A DNA stretch of 64,000 bases from Varanus komodoensis (GCF_004798865.1 NW_025336114.1:5513651-5577650); one strand, 5' to 3'; shown: positions 24,406 to 35,689, counted from the stretch's first letter. The notes: generated by a model from the sequence alone, not told the origin. Numbers and translations are program-made.

Positions 24406-27400
24406 CTGCAGGGAGGGATGAGAGAATTAGGGCTTTATGAAAAAGCAATGCCAAGAAACACAAAGACTAGGATCTTTGGGTGGGCTTTGCTTCAAGAAGA
24501 GAGGAACAATAGTCCACAGTTAATGATGGAGTGAGAAAAAAAACTTTCAGACGTGTGGTGCCTTATTATTTCTGTCAGTTTTGTATTCTTGCAGGCAGAA
24601 CAGATGAACATGAGATTCTCCTTCTATTCTCAACACAACCCCGCAAGGTAGTTTAGGCTAAGCAGCAGTCACTTTTCCATGTCTAACCATCATGCTTCGT
24701 GACAGAGTAGAGACCCAGGATTCCATGATCCAAATTAAACTCTGTAGTAGTCATTATCTGTGATGCTGCTCCCACTTACCCAAGCACAATGCCTGGATCT
24801 GCCTCTCGGAATATCTACATAGTGCCAGTTTCCTGTCTCTAATAACGGAAGAAAAGGCAGTGGTCCATCTAGTCCAGTATCCTGTTCACACAATGGCAAA
24901 CCAGCAGCCTGCAGGACCCCACAGGCAGGATGTGTGCAACAAGTTCATGCCCAAGTTTCCCAGCAACCAGTGTACAAGGGCACCCTGCAAATCTATCACG
25001 TGCTCGCACTGTGTTTGCTTTAGGTTTGCATGCCCTGCTGCAGCAGCTTTTTTGCACATCTGTATCCCCTGCACTCTCCATTCCCTCCCCCAGCTTCCTA
25101 ATTTCATTCAAATCCCTGACTATTGGCCATATTGACTAGGCTGTGTAAACTGTGATAACTGTATGTATACACACCACACCACTTTTCATTTTTTTTTTTA
25201 AACAAGCGGCAGTTTCCCCAACTCACTCAACAGAGTGATGTCAGCTCCTGGCAAGGCCTCCACCTTCATTGAGTCGGCCTTCTCACTGCCGCTGTTACCA
25301 GCAGCTCTTGCTCCTCTCGTCACTGTTACACTCACTTGCTTACCAGGCAAAGAACCACTGGCAAGGTAAGCAGTGGCCTGCACCGTCCCTCTTCCTCACC
25401 ACCTCTGCTGTCTAAGCCCAAGTGAGATGTAGGTAAACAAGCAGGCTGCAATTCCAGGGAAGCTCTTGTCCAAGGGACATGCTGAGCCTTTGGCAGGTGC
25501 CCAACCAGGCCTAACCTTGACTTTGGCCCTGAGGCACAGGTTTTGTCTGGCTAAAAACAGTGAGAGGGCATCATGGCACACTGAATCCAGAGACGAGGGT
25601 GTACAGAATCAATTGACAACACAGAATTTGAGGAGCTCTGGTCTCCCTACCTTAATTTTTCTGTAAGGTCTCCTTCCTTGTGCTTCTTCTAGAATTGTAA
25701 TGCTACCATGGCATCTATCCTACAGACTTCTGGTGTCAGACAGAAACTCTAATACTCTCCTTCCCTTGCCGATGTTAAGTCCTGCTTATTATTTTTATAT
25801 GACTTAAGTTTTTGCCACCTTTGAATTCTTTTTATGACAGATTCAATCTGTTTTACTAATATTTGAATAGTGTTTTCTTTGGTATGCAACTACCCTGGTA
25901 GGGCTTTAAATAGAAGTTAAAAAGTTTAAAGTTGGTGTAAACAGGTGATTATATACCTCATGGCACGGCTTAGCTTCTCGTAGGTCATGCTGCTGTTCTT
26001 TTTCTTTTGTCCCCAGAGCTGGGCCACTGCCTCTGAGCGCAGGAACTTGAAGATGCCCTCTCGACGGTCCTCCCATTTCAGCAGCCCCTCATTCATCTCT
26101 GGGTGAATTAGGATGTCCCGGATGAATTCCCACAGATGGATCCCTCTTGGGGCTAGTTATGAGTAAAGGACAGGAAGGCAACATTATGCAACTGTCTAGA
26201 TGCCACCACAGGCACGAGCATTTCCTTGCCTGCGATGCCAATGCAATGCCAAGCTGGGTCATGGCAGAGCACCGCATACTGCAGGATGGAGGTGTCATGG
26301 CTCAAGCTGCTTGGCTGGGCAGGAGAGCAGGCTCCACCCCACCACGGATGCAGAAGTCTGTTCAGAGTGTGTGGCTGGTGTTACTCAGCCCTGAATCCAG
26401 GGGACTGCTATGGAGGGGGCAAGCCAGCGGGCATGGCATTTATCATTGCTGCACTGGTTCTCCCACTCTGTCATAAAGGGCCTTCGTTCATTCAGCAAAG
26501 GCGTCACTGTGCCACTGGTGCTGTCCTAATGGATCAGACGGGTGACCCCTTGCTGTGAGCTGCTTTGTGGTTACAGGATGAAGGGCCAGCTCGGACAAGC
26601 CAAGTGTTGCATGGGACAATGGTTTATATAAAGCACACAATCTGATTGGTACTGCAGAGAAAACCGGAACCAAATTTGGATTTCCAAGATTGAGATTCAC
26701 GTACACGTACAGTGTTTACTCTTTTTGGTCTCCAGGCAGTCTCTGTTGTCCTTGCTGACCTTTCTGGGTCGCCCCCTTTTCCTCTTCTTGAGATCTTCTT
26801 TTTTATATTCTGCATAGTCACCTGTGGAAAGATGGAAAAAGGTAGGACACAGTTAATCCTGTCTGCCAAACATACTTCAAGCTCTTATAGTTAATACAGC
26901 ATACCAATTCAGTTGGCATCTCAAAAAATCACAAGTTCAAACACACTTCCTTTAGAAGGGAGAATAGTAGCTGAAAAGCAGCATTTGAAACTGGAAATAC
27001 TCCTATGGGACTGGGTGCTTGATCCCTATCCAGAGATTCTCCCAGTGGAACAGAACAGTGTCTTCTCATCAGTAACATACTAGCTAATGGTTTAGCTTGC
27101 ATGTTGCTTGAGTAAGTCGAGGACACCCATTTAAAACAACCAGTACACAAGACAAATGTAAAGGGAATTTGCTTCTTGAGAAGCCTTCCCCAATAGAGCA
27201 CCCTCTGGATGCATTGGGACTACAAATCCTATCACCCTGGGCCAGCATGGGCAGTTGCCATGATAGCAGGTGTAGTCCAACCGTTTGAAGGGGACCAGGT
27301 GGGACCTGCTTCTCTGGAACACTCAACATCCAGAGCCACCCCAGCATCCATTTCCTCCATTTCCATAGCCATTTTCCCTCGCTTTAAATCACTTTCCTAT

Positions 27401-30400
27401 CTCCCAACAGTGTTGGTCTCCCTCACCATTTTACCCCATCCAGCGTTGCATTATGACAGTTCTCCAGTATCAGAAATCACTCCACGTCTGTGGGTAACAT
27501 ATTTGCTATTATAGTGGTTGTAATTAAGGACTTGCATCTTAGAGAGCCCTTAGGCATAATTCCCACCCCCAGCAGAAAGCAGCCACTGAGTGCTGCAACA
27601 GTGAATGGCACCCTGGCAAAGACTAAGGCTCAGCTACTCTTTCCGCATGGGTGGCTTGTCTCCTCATAATCCCCTCACTCCACAACCCCCCTTCCTTCCC
27701 ACAGGTCTCCAGCCCTCCTCCAGCTCCCCCCACCACCAAAATAATCCCCCTCCATGTCTCACCATCTGAAAAGGAGCAGTGCTTCATCTCCATGGGATCA
27801 AGATCTAGGTCACTTCCACCGGAGTCCTGAGACTGAGGGCTCTGAGACATTGTCCCTGAGGAAAAAAGGGAAATCAGGGCTTACTTTGTGCTTGGGTGGC
27901 AAAAAGATGGGCACCGCACTGGAACACTTCATGTCGGGATTTCACTTCTAGGGCTTTGGGATTCCAGAAGGCTGCCACGGATGCTCCCACAAAATGGTTG
28001 CCATGGGGAGGAGTTTGCCCAGTCATAATATGGCCAGTCACAAACACTTCTTTCCCAGAAGACTAATGGGTGAGTCTAACAGAAAAACAACGTGCAAAGC
28101 AGAGGTGGGATCTGAGCTCCAAAAACCAAAACTGCTCTTTTGAACAGCAGTAAAGGTACTGCTGGTGGGCAGTTCTTTGCTTTATGCACCATCATCACCT
28201 TAAAAAATAAAATAAAAGGCAGAGGCACTATGTTGGAGACCCCAGGTGAAAGGAAAGGGCTCCCAGGGTGCCAATTACTTTTAGCTGTTGTAGGAGCAAA
28301 GCAGGTGGAAAGGTAGATCTGTCAAGACGATCATGTCTCTTGGGATCCCTAATTCAGAGCCTGGCAGGGGACAGAGGATACCAACAGTGACAAGGGGTCC
28401 ATACCTGCTAGGGATGCAGAGCTGTCTGGTGACATGGCCCCTGAAATGTAGCCAAGGTCAGGCTGTGAGAAAGGGTTCTTCATCTCTTCCAAATAGTCCT
28501 GACTGCATGAGTTCCCCAATTCTAAGAACAAAAGATTCAGGGTTAAACACATCCACACCCATGCCGTGGGGTACAAGCACAAGGCAGAGCAATGAAAACA
28601 AGCTTTCCTTCTCACCTAAGTGACTGGTGTCAAGAAGGGACTCTTGGGATGCTTCTTCATTCCACAGAACGGACATGATCCAGCCAAGTTCATCTGAGAC
28701 TGAGGCTACAAGCGTGCAGGGGGAAAATATATTATTTTTGAGTAATAAGACCAAGCACTTTCAATGCAAAGCGTGCACCTCCTTTCTCCATTCAGGGACA
28801 AGCTTAAAGTTGCACTATCAGGGTTCTGTGCTGTATGAAAGTTGAGACGAATGAGGAAACAAGAAATGTGGGACTGCCCCTGATAAATAGGGAAAAGCAG
28901 ACACTACGACACTTTCTAGAATTGCCCTTTTATCTTTAACAGCAGTTGAACTTGAACAAGTAGATCCCCTTTTTCCTGGCATGAAGATAAAAGCAACAGG
29001 GAAGCTTTGCTCTGTAGATGTGTGTGCATATGTCTGATGGGAAAGGCACAAGAGCAGAGCCAGCAATAAAAAGTAGCAATTCTAGTGCTATCCATCATGA
29101 ATTTCCGCTACCTTCTCTTTCAATGCTATCAGACATCCTTTCTGTGAGCTAACAGAGGTTCTAGACTGGAAGAGCCTAACCTGCTGGATCTCTGATTCTT
29201 GGGAGTTTCTGCACGGAGAGAAGGGGGGGCGGCACGTGTTAGATACGTACCGATTTCATGCAGGCGATCATAGAGCTCATCTCCAAGGGGCCCAAAGATG
29301 AGTCCCAGCTGGTCCCGTGTATACTGGCAGAGTGTGTAGCCATCCATGTTGCAACAGGAGAAGTCTATGGCACTGGCATCATACTTGTTCTTCTCCACAT
29401 GGTAGCTGATCCACTCCAGCACCTGAGACCTGCTCCAGCAGTGGGGCATTTCACCATACCATGTTGGCTTGCCTGCAGAGGGTGGAGGTGGGGGAAGGAG
29501 GGAAAAGGAGAAGGCTGAGTCCCGCAGGTGCTGCATGGGAGATTGCTTTGCCAGTGCCAGCCCAGCCGCTGGAACAATTTGCTGGCTGAGAGCAGCGCAG
29601 GGTGTGGCTGGTTCAATTACGCACTGGATTTATCTTGCTTAGTCACTGTGGTCAGGTTAACACGTACACCTGTCACCTGTTCCCTTATCTCGGAACATGC
29701 CCCTCCTCACTGGGGTGAGGTCATTTAGGACAGCAACTTCGGGGCTCCCAGTTCAACCAGTCACTACTCTATTAGATTACTGTATGGAGCCAACCACAGC
29801 CGTATCTGTGGAATCCCTTGATGCTCCAGGGCCTTTCCTTGTTATGAAAAAGCAGACTAGACTTGAGGAACTTGCAAGTAATCTCTGACTTCACCATAAC
29901 ATATGAAATCTAAAAATGCTAAACACTTTGGTATTTTTTAAATAGTTCTCAGCTGCTCATATTCATTATCAAACAAATACATTAAATCTAAATACTGCCT
30001 TTCTTCCTTTTGTGAAGAACCTAGATGAGCTTAGTCTTCCTCCACTCCATGTTGTCCTTATAACAACAACCCTGTGAGGTAGGCTAGGCTGAGAGTGAGT
30101 GACTTGCCTGACGTCAGCCAGTGAGCTTCACGGCTGAACTAAGATTTCCCAGGTCCCCAGTTCAACACTAACTACCACACCACACTAACTCTCTGTAGGG
30201 TCAAAATGTTAAATAAGATGCCCCATGCTTTACAAATGGAGAAATAGTGTTGTTGTTATTCACATTCGAGTGTTGGAAGCATTTCATATGCAATAGCTCA
30301 GTGCTGGTTTCTCAAGACTGCCCACAGGGGAAAAGGGGAAAGGTTGGGTGTTCGCCTCTCCCCTGTGCGCTTCCTGATAGTCCTCCTGCAGTGCAAAGAA

Positions 30401-30896
30401 AGGCCATCCAGGACTAGCACGACGGTGTTTCAAATGTTCCCTGATTGTGGTTTCTTTGGGTGTCCCAGATAAAGCTTGTACAGCATTATCACCCTGCCTC
30501 ATGCATGGAATTTTACTGTGTGTGTGTAAGTGTGTGCATGTGCGTGTCCCCCACAAGGTGTCATCTTCCACTCATAGCCCTCCCATGTTCTCCCATCACT
30601 TTTCTTCGTTTGGAAAACCTGTTGGGAATGAAAAGGCAGGTTGACCACGAAAGCCTCCCAATGGCACCCTTCAGTCCCTTGCCCTCTCACACTGTTGCCC
30701 CACCTTCCTTGCAGCACTGAACTGGACACTCACCCGTCGTCTCAGCTGCCGAGGCTGTATTAGACACAGTGAGAGAAACATTGTCGTCATCGCCAAGGTG
30801 GGTTAGCAAGTCTGGGTCAGGTGGTGCTTCCTCTTGCTGGTACATTGCACTGATGTAGTTTGAGAGGAGGTTGCTGATTTCACAGGATCCTGCCAT
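24294..30896 (-). CDS. ELF3: ELF3, epithelial ETS-family transcription factor (spliced)
   Basis: Eight coding exons: 30734-30896, 29251-29472, 28616-28705, 28405-28521, 27763-27855, 26711-26821, 25957-26152 and 24294-24405. All have GT-AG borders and compatible phases. They give 1104 nt, or 367 residues (human about 371). ELF3 is a nuclear activator of epithelial differentiation and inflammatory genes. Order of parts: N-terminus '[14 protein letters not shown]' (human MAATCEISNIFSNY); Pointed domain about 55-128 with '[12 protein letters not shown]'; transactivation region about 129-197 including 'SDELGWIM'; Ser/Asp-rich '[11 protein letters not shown]' about 205-217; AT-hook 'KRGRPRK' with GRP at 245-247; ETS domain about 268-351 with '[12 protein letters not shown]', '[12 protein letters not shown]' and '[19 protein letters not shown]'. 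The start was chosen by homology. RNPEP lies upstream on the same strand, as in human. Confidence 0.97.
24590..24760 (-). mobile_element. tRNA-derived SINE fragment in ELF3 intron 8
   Basis: 'ctcaacacaaccccgcaagg' and 'tagtttaggctaagcagcagtcac' match the reversed 3' half of the SINE family at 40184-40415. Confidence 0.5.
24845..24990 (-). mobile_element. CR1-family LINE fragment in ELF3 intron 8
   Basis: 'tggtccatctagtccagtat', 'cctgttcacacaatggcaaa' and 'ccccacaggcaggatgtg' match the common reversed CR1-family segment in squamates. Confidence 0.65.
25957..26152 (-). CDS. ELF3: ELF3 coding exon 8
   Basis: Acceptor AACTAG before 26152 (phase 1), donor AG|GTATAT after 25957 (phase 2). Encodes most of the ETS domain, from '[14 protein letters not shown]' to '[20 protein letters not shown]'. 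Nearly identical to human. Confidence 0.97.
26711..26821 (-). CDS. ELF3: ELF3 coding exon 7 (AT-hook)
   Basis: Acceptor CCACAG before 26821, donor GTACGT after 26711, phases 1/1. Encodes '[20 protein letters not shown]' followed by '[17 protein letters not shown]'. The basic GRP core is an AT-hook, a known second DNA-binding element of ELF3; the flanking lysines and arginines can also serve as nuclear localisation signal. Confidence 0.95.
27205..27300. mobile_element. Palindromic MITE (family B) in ELF3 intron 6
   Basis: 'tgggactacaaatcctatca' on the left and 'agcaggtgtagtccaaccg' on the right form degraded arms of the palindromic family. Confidence 0.55.
27763..27855 (-). CDS. ELF3: ELF3 coding exon 6
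   Basis: Acceptor TTCCTCAG before 27855, donor GTGAGA after 27763, phases 1/1. Encodes the serine/aspartate-rich segment '[18 protein letters not shown]', matching human 'SHSSDSGGSDVDLDP'. Confidence 0.93.
28405..28521 (-). CDS. ELF3: ELF3 coding exon 5
   Basis: Acceptor TTCTTAG before 28521, donor GTATGG after 28405, phases 1/1. Encodes '[20 protein letters not shown]' and '[17 protein letters not shown]'. This part diverges from human but retains the acidic and Ser/Pro-rich character of the transactivation linker. Confidence 0.88.
28616..28705 (-). CDS. ELF3: ELF3 coding exon 4
   Basis: Acceptor TTGTAG before 28705, donor GTGAGA after 28616, phases 1/1. Encodes '[20 protein letters not shown]', corresponding to human 'SSSDELSWIIELLEKDG', the core of the transactivation domain. 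The following intron is only 94 bp. Confidence 0.92.
   Translation of the reverse strand, partial: PQSQMNLAGSCPFCGMKKHPKSPFLTPVT
29251..29472 (-). CDS. ELF3: ELF3 coding exon 3 (Pointed domain)
   Basis: Acceptor CCCTCTGCAG before 29472, donor GTACGT after 29251, phases 1/1. Encodes '[20 protein letters not shown]' through '[17 protein letters not shown]'. The '[14 protein letters not shown]' block is identical in length and nearly identical in sequence to human. Confidence 0.97.
29990..30185 (-). mobile_element. tRNA-derived SINE in ELF3 intron 2
   Basis: 'aacaaccctgtgaggtaggc', 'ctgagagtgagtgacttgcc' and 'tcaacactaactaccacacc' are, in reverse, tail to head of the SINE family at 40184-40415. 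A fairly complete copy. Confidence 0.7.
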
Positions 30897-30907
30897 GGGA
30901 TTTTCTG
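30734..30907 (-). CDS. ELF3: ELF3 exon 2 with start codon
   Basis: Acceptor CTTCCAG before 30907 (an alternative CAG lies 3 nt further in, a NAGNAG-type site). ATG is at 30894-30896, and the donor G|GTGAGT follows 30734 (phase 1). Encodes '[20 protein letters not shown]', then an acidic stretch '[14 protein letters not shown]' (54 full codons). The start is set by alignment with human ELF3; an in-frame reading upstream runs through the acceptor and is not coding. Confidence 0.95.
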
Positions 30908-32338
30908 CTGGAAGATTGAAATGCTTAAGACTCAAGGTTGGATCCAGCCAGCACAAAGCAGCTAGCATCATACTGACCCCAAGAGCTCATGTGGGGACAA
31001 ACGCAACTTTTTGCCTTCTTCCTCAAGGTTTTTGCATAGATCAATTTGGCAAGCCTATTTGATAGTTCCCAGTTGCATTTACATATTCCCAGTGATCCTT
31101 CCAGTCCCATGTGGTTGGGACTGGCCCATGAATCACCAGCATTTGAAGATGTTCTTTCAAACTAACCCTAACCCATTGAGGGCCAAGGAAGCCCAGCAAC
31201 AAATCAGGCTATATTCCTGTTTAATCAAAAAGGCCATTCCCCATCCTCCCCCCCCCCGCATCCCCACAGGCCATTGTCAACCTTTTGCCTGAAAAAAAAA
31301 AAAAGGGAATGTTTTAACATGGACATTGTATGCCCTACAGCAAAGCATTCGCCGCAAAAAAGGGGGGCAAAGAAAATAGATATTAGACTTTTTACTTCTT
31401 CAAGAGTCCCCAGCTTATCAGCCGTTCACACTAAGTATGAGGCCCTGTGACCTCTAAGAAACCTGGTGCGTTCCCCCCACGCACCCACCCTGCGCTTTTT
31501 CACCTACAACTTTCTAGGCGCAAACTGCAATGATCAAGTCACACTCCTAAAGCCATTCCCCCAGTTTCTGAGATGCTGTTGTGGGTCCACGAAGACAAAT
31601 GCCCTGGAAATGGGCGTCTCTGCCGCATGTAGCCTCACCTTAGTCACTCAGCCCTTAAGATTCGTCATTGCTAACCCCGAATCGCTCTCCTGCGCTTTAT
31701 CCTGCTGTACAGATTTTAAGTCCTACGGGCAGGTCGAGAGGCCCATCAGATCTGGAATCCACACCGCAAAGTTGGAAGTGCAGGGATGCTGAACTACCGG
31801 GAAACCTGGCGGCGCGGGGCCAGCTCGGGCCCAGCCTTCCGCTGCCAGAAAGTTGCAGACTACCTTACCGACTGGAACCCGAGGCAAGAAGGGGCTGAAG
31901 CTTCCCCAAGCCTATAGGGGCAGAAGAATCGCCTGGCTAGATCGGACCCGGCATTGTGCCTAGGGCGGCCCGCTGCTTGCAACAATAGCCACCCGGATGC
32001 ACTTGCAAGCTCAGAAATCGCTCAGGAAAGCGATGGTCATCCTACTGTCTGCATCCGAAGTGTAGGTTGGTGGGAGGGAGAAGGGGGTGAGTAATTACTT
32101 GTGGGCTGCCTGCAAATACCCAGTTCACAGAATGCACTGCGGCAGCCATAACCACATCCTGAGCAAGAACCGAACACCGACCAGGTACAGACCGACCACA
32201 TCCATCCTCCTCAGCCACTCTCTCCTCCTCCCCCATCGCCTTTTTAACCTACCAGGCCGGCGCTCCAACAGCAGGTAATCCACACGCGAGTGGCTGGCTA
32301 ATATGCAGCGTCCCAGAGAGGGCTCAGCTCCCGCTCAC

Positions 32339-32375
32339 CTGTGCCCTGCTATTCGTGACTGTACTCCTCGCGTAT
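32339..32375 (-). other. ELF3: ELF3 non-coding exon 1 (inferred)
   Basis: A strong donor CACAG|GTGAGC sits at 32339/32338, with a TATA-like box about 60 bases upstream, so transcription should start near 32372-32378. Human ELF3 also begins with a short untranslated exon. The start position is inferred from the TATA spacing, not observed. Confidence 0.6.
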
Positions 32376-32400
32376 GGCTCAGCCCCTCCCCACGGCTGTC

Positions 32401-32408
32401 CCTTTTAA
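32401..32408 (-). promoter_or_regulatory. ELF3 TATA-like box TTAAAAGG
   Basis: The minus strand reads GCTTAAAAGGG about 28-30 bases before the inferred transcription start. It is the only TATA-like element well placed relative to the exon 1 donor; a second TTAAAAAGG at 32239-32247 would give no good exon. Confidence 0.5.
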
Positions 32409-32438
32409 GCGTCTCCCGTAACAAGATCTCCACCTCTA

Positions 32439-32448
32439 GGGGAATTCC
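32439..32448. promoter_or_regulatory. NF-kappaB site GGGGAATTCC in the ELF3 promoter
   Basis: Perfect match to the GGGRNNYYCC consensus, about 65-70 bases upstream of the inferred ELF3 start. The human ELF3 (ESE-1) promoter is known to be induced by IL-1 and TNF through a proximal NF-kappaB site, so position and identity both fit. Confidence 0.7.
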
Positions 32449-32542
32449 GAGCACAGGTACTCAGCTCCCGCCTGGAGAATTTGCATAATATGTGCCACCT
32501 GGGTCCTTGCCAGTCTACCTTGCCGGGAAATCTGCACTGACA

Positions 32543-32556
32543 GTTTAATCATTACC
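32543..32556. promoter_or_regulatory. HNF1-like palindrome upstream of ELF3
   Basis: 'gtttaatcattacc' agrees at 11 of 13 positions with the HNF1 consensus GTTAATNATTAAC. It lies about 170 bases upstream of the inferred start. Motif evidence only; HNF1 factors act in gut, liver and kidney epithelium, where ELF3 is expressed. Confidence 0.35.
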
Positions 32557-32694
32557 AAAGGAGAGCTGGCAGGATCTGTGCCAGTTTCACCCACGACGGT
32601 GTTTTTCTCCCTTTCATATCATTCGCGCTTGTTTGTCCATCAAAGCAGATAAACCCGCCTGCTTCCCCACCCCTCACCCCTTCCAAGAATAGCA

Positions 32695-32703
32695 CTATAT
32701 AAA
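32695..32703 (+). promoter_or_regulatory. Plus-strand TATA box CTATATAAA, divergent to ELF3
   Basis: A consensus TATA box on the strand opposite ELF3, about 320 bases upstream of the ELF3 start and pointing away from it. No coding exon follows. A divergent non-coding transcript comparable to human ELF3-AS1 is conceivable. Confidence 0.3.
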
Positions 32704-32949
32704 CTGGGTTTGTTGGGAGCAGCTACCACCTGCCTTCCCATGGGAGAACATAAGGCAAGAGGTGAAGGTGACACACTGTGTTCTGTGTGAACGGAAAGCT
32801 GCCATCCTTGTTCTTTAGGAATATGCCATTTTTACATGGCCTACTTAATCCACCACCCCATTCTGTTGCCAAGGTCAACATTTTGCTGCCATGTCTGATG
32901 AATTTCAGGAAACACAAAAGCAATAAAATTATCCATCACTTGAGGTGGG

Positions 32950-33300
32950 TTTTAGCCCCCCAAAACTGATGCCACAACAAATCGGTCTTTTAAGGTGCCA
33001 CGGAATTCATAATAAAGGGGAACCCAGCACAAACTTAGGAGCCTTGGTCACAACTAAGGCTGCCATCCTGCACTTGCTTACCTGGAAATAATCCCTATTA
33101 TTGGACTTATTTTTGATTAGTTGTGTGTAAGATTGCATTGTTAGTCCTTGTAAAATCCCTGGGACTTAGTTTGGTTACACTTAGTTGTGTGCACCCTGAT
33201 CTTCTGCATGTTTACTGAATGGTAGGTGTCAATAAATCCAAGAGGACTCACTCCCAGATAATGTGCACATTCCAGTATTATGGCTGCTTGCCAAAGAAGG
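32950..33300. mobile_element. Old interspersed repeats (amniote type, unclassified)
   Basis: 'gatgccacaacaaatcgg' and 'cttttaaggtgccacggaa' match a widespread squamate repeat reading 'cacaataaatttgttagtctttaaggtgccaca'. From about 33100 a second repeat with 'actcactcccagataatg' resembles 'gacttactcccaggtaagtg'. Both are strongly diverged. Confidence 0.45.
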
Positions 33301-33414
33301 GATAAAAGGATACCCCATGTGGAAGAAAACAGGACTTCTGTGGGACCTAAATGGATCTTTAGAGGGAGATTGCAGAGAGGTTGTTTGTTTAGACATCACA
33401 GCAAATACAAGCCA

Positions 33415-33560
33415 GTCTTAAGAACCTTTAAAACTAACCACTTTATTGTGACATGAGCTTTGGTGGACTACAGCCAATTATGCATCTAAATGCAGTGGCT
33501 TCTCAGAGGCATCAGTTGGCTACTGCTGGAAACAGTGCTGGCTTCTCTGGTCTGATCCAG
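33415..33560. mobile_element. Interspersed repeat, opposite orientation to 32950
   Basis: 'cctttaaaactaaccacttt' and 'attgtgacatgagctttggtggactacagcc' are the reverse orientation of the repeat at 32950-33020. The piece near 33540-33600 ('tggtctgatccagcagcacc') is CR1-family-like. Confidence 0.5.
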
Positions 33561-35685
33561 CAGCACCAGTCTTCTGTTCCTCAGTGCAGAAAGGCCAAGA
33601 CCGGGAGATGCCTGTGCAGTTCTTTGTTCTGCCACTGCCCCCTTCTGTTCCCACAAGCTAGACTGCAGGTTATTTCACAAGAAGAGCACTTTGTAGCCTG
33701 GACTGCTGGACTGGTTAAAGCTGTCAGTAGAAGCTAGAAAGGGGGAGAGAGTCCTTTTGAAACAATGCAGGTTTTGACTTCAATGGCTAGGCAAGGAATG
33801 GGGGGTGGGGGGTGGAGATGTACATGTTGCTTGTGAAAACATCCACTGTCTGCCATGTTCAGCAGGACTGATTAATCCCATGGAGCCCCGTCGTACAGCT
33901 ATAAATTAAGAGGGACACTGTCTAAAATTGTGAGGAGCTGGGTAGATCTGTCTCGCCCCCTTTGTGGTTGAAGGAGGGCTGTGCTTGCAGGTGGGTGGAC
34001 TATTTATTCAAGCTGCTACAGCTTTGTGGAAATTCTAAACTGCCCACCAACCTGCCTAGCTGGCTCGGCCACAGGCGGTGTGCCAGCCACACCCTATTGA
34101 CGTCAAACGCTAATAGAACAGCATTTCTGAGAATGCTGCCTAGCTCAGGGTTTGCTCCAATACCCTGATGCCACTTAAGAGGCTCCAGGTCAGGCCAGAC
34201 TACTCTCCTGCTTGACTCGGGTAATCAGGAATGCACCTACATGCTTTGTTTTGCACGCAGAGTCCCTGGACTGGGGAAAACTCTTGTGCCTCTCAGACTT
34301 CACAGTTTTCAGCTTGTACCCAAAGAAGTCACAGCTGGGTCATGAGCTTCCCCTTTTCACCTCCCCGCCATGGGCACTGATAGCTGTGTAGCAAGCAGAA
34401 CATCAACAGACACTAGGTATGCCAATACCAAAGCTTCACTTGTTGAATATCAAACAGGAGCCAGGAAGGGGCAGGGTTAGCAACCCAACACAGAGTCTGA
34501 CTAAGTGATGTTGCTTCTGTAGCAATTTGCAGGGTTTTTTAAATTTACAAATGCCACAAAGCGGAAATGTTCTTGGTGGTGAGAGCAAGAAGAAGAAATG
34601 AACTAAAAGAATGCCTTTACATTTAAATCCTAAGCACATTGACCCTATGCATACTTATCTGGGAGCAAGTTATAAATATGGGAATATATATAAATATAAT
34701 GAAAACTATGTTCTCTTAACTCAGTGGGGCTTAGTTCTGGCTAGCTTCAGTGCTGTTTGGAAACAAGTTCCACTTGGTTTTGGAATCTTATTAATGCTTT
34801 AGCAAGCGCTTTATTCATGTAGTTGGGCTTATCTCAGAGGCTTTACCATGGAGTAAGTATTCTTAAACAATTAGAGCTCACTGTGTGTACTCAGAACAGA
34901 AGAATGGAGTAGGGGTGGGCCTTCTCTCACTATCAGGACTAAGGAAAGTCTAAGAAGGAATAACATTCTTGACTCCATGCCTACCAGCAGCATTGTTTTC
35001 TTTTAAACTGGTGTGATTGATTATCTTATAATACCAAAATGGCAGAGCTAGCTCAGGATGTTTTATCACTTTAATAAACTTTAATATCTATATAATCTTT
35101 TCGAAATAACCAGATGATTTTAGAAACAAATAGTCAATGTTGCTGTTTTCCCCGATGGCTTTAACAAATATTTTAAAAGTTATTTTAAGGTAAATGCCAT
35201 AGCAACATGCAAGTGATGCAGTTTATAGTAGGATTATATATTTGTACAAGGCCATTTATATGAAATATGAGTATGATAGTTCCTGTTGTAGATTATTAGT
35301 ATTTAATTAATAAATAGGTTCCCCCAGTGCATGTTTGAGTTTAAACTGACTCCTCTGTGTCTAAAACATTAAACACTGGGCAAGATGGACCAGTAGTTTG
35401 ACTCCATATGAGGGGGAATCCTACATACTGAGGCTCTGTTCACATGAACATTTTTGCAATTGCACCCGAAGTGTTTTCATCCAAAATCAGCGATACATTT
35501 GTATTTCATAACAGACTGTTTCCTAGCACTTCTTGATGTCTTCTCTCAGACTTTGGGAAGTGAACTAGTAAATTTACCCAGACTAGAGGACTAGGTGCAG
35601 CTTCCCCCCACCCCACTCCCCCATATCACTAGAACCTGGGGCCATTCCATGATGCTGATTGGAAGGGGACTGAGGACAGATGGAA
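33561..35685. other. Intergenic, no gene recognised
   Basis: A/T-rich from about 34600 to 35350. The segment 34620-34740 ('tatgcatacttatctgggag', 'tcagtggggcttagttctgg') resembles the common amniote repeat seen near 33200. No exon candidates. Confidence 0.5.
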
Positions 35686-35689
35686 GGAA

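Noticed and set aside
29129-29250. Extension of the ELF3 Pointed-domain reading frame beyond the exon 3 donor
   Set aside because: Human ELF3 collinearity and the GTACGT donor place the exon end at 29251; the following open codons are intronic read-through.
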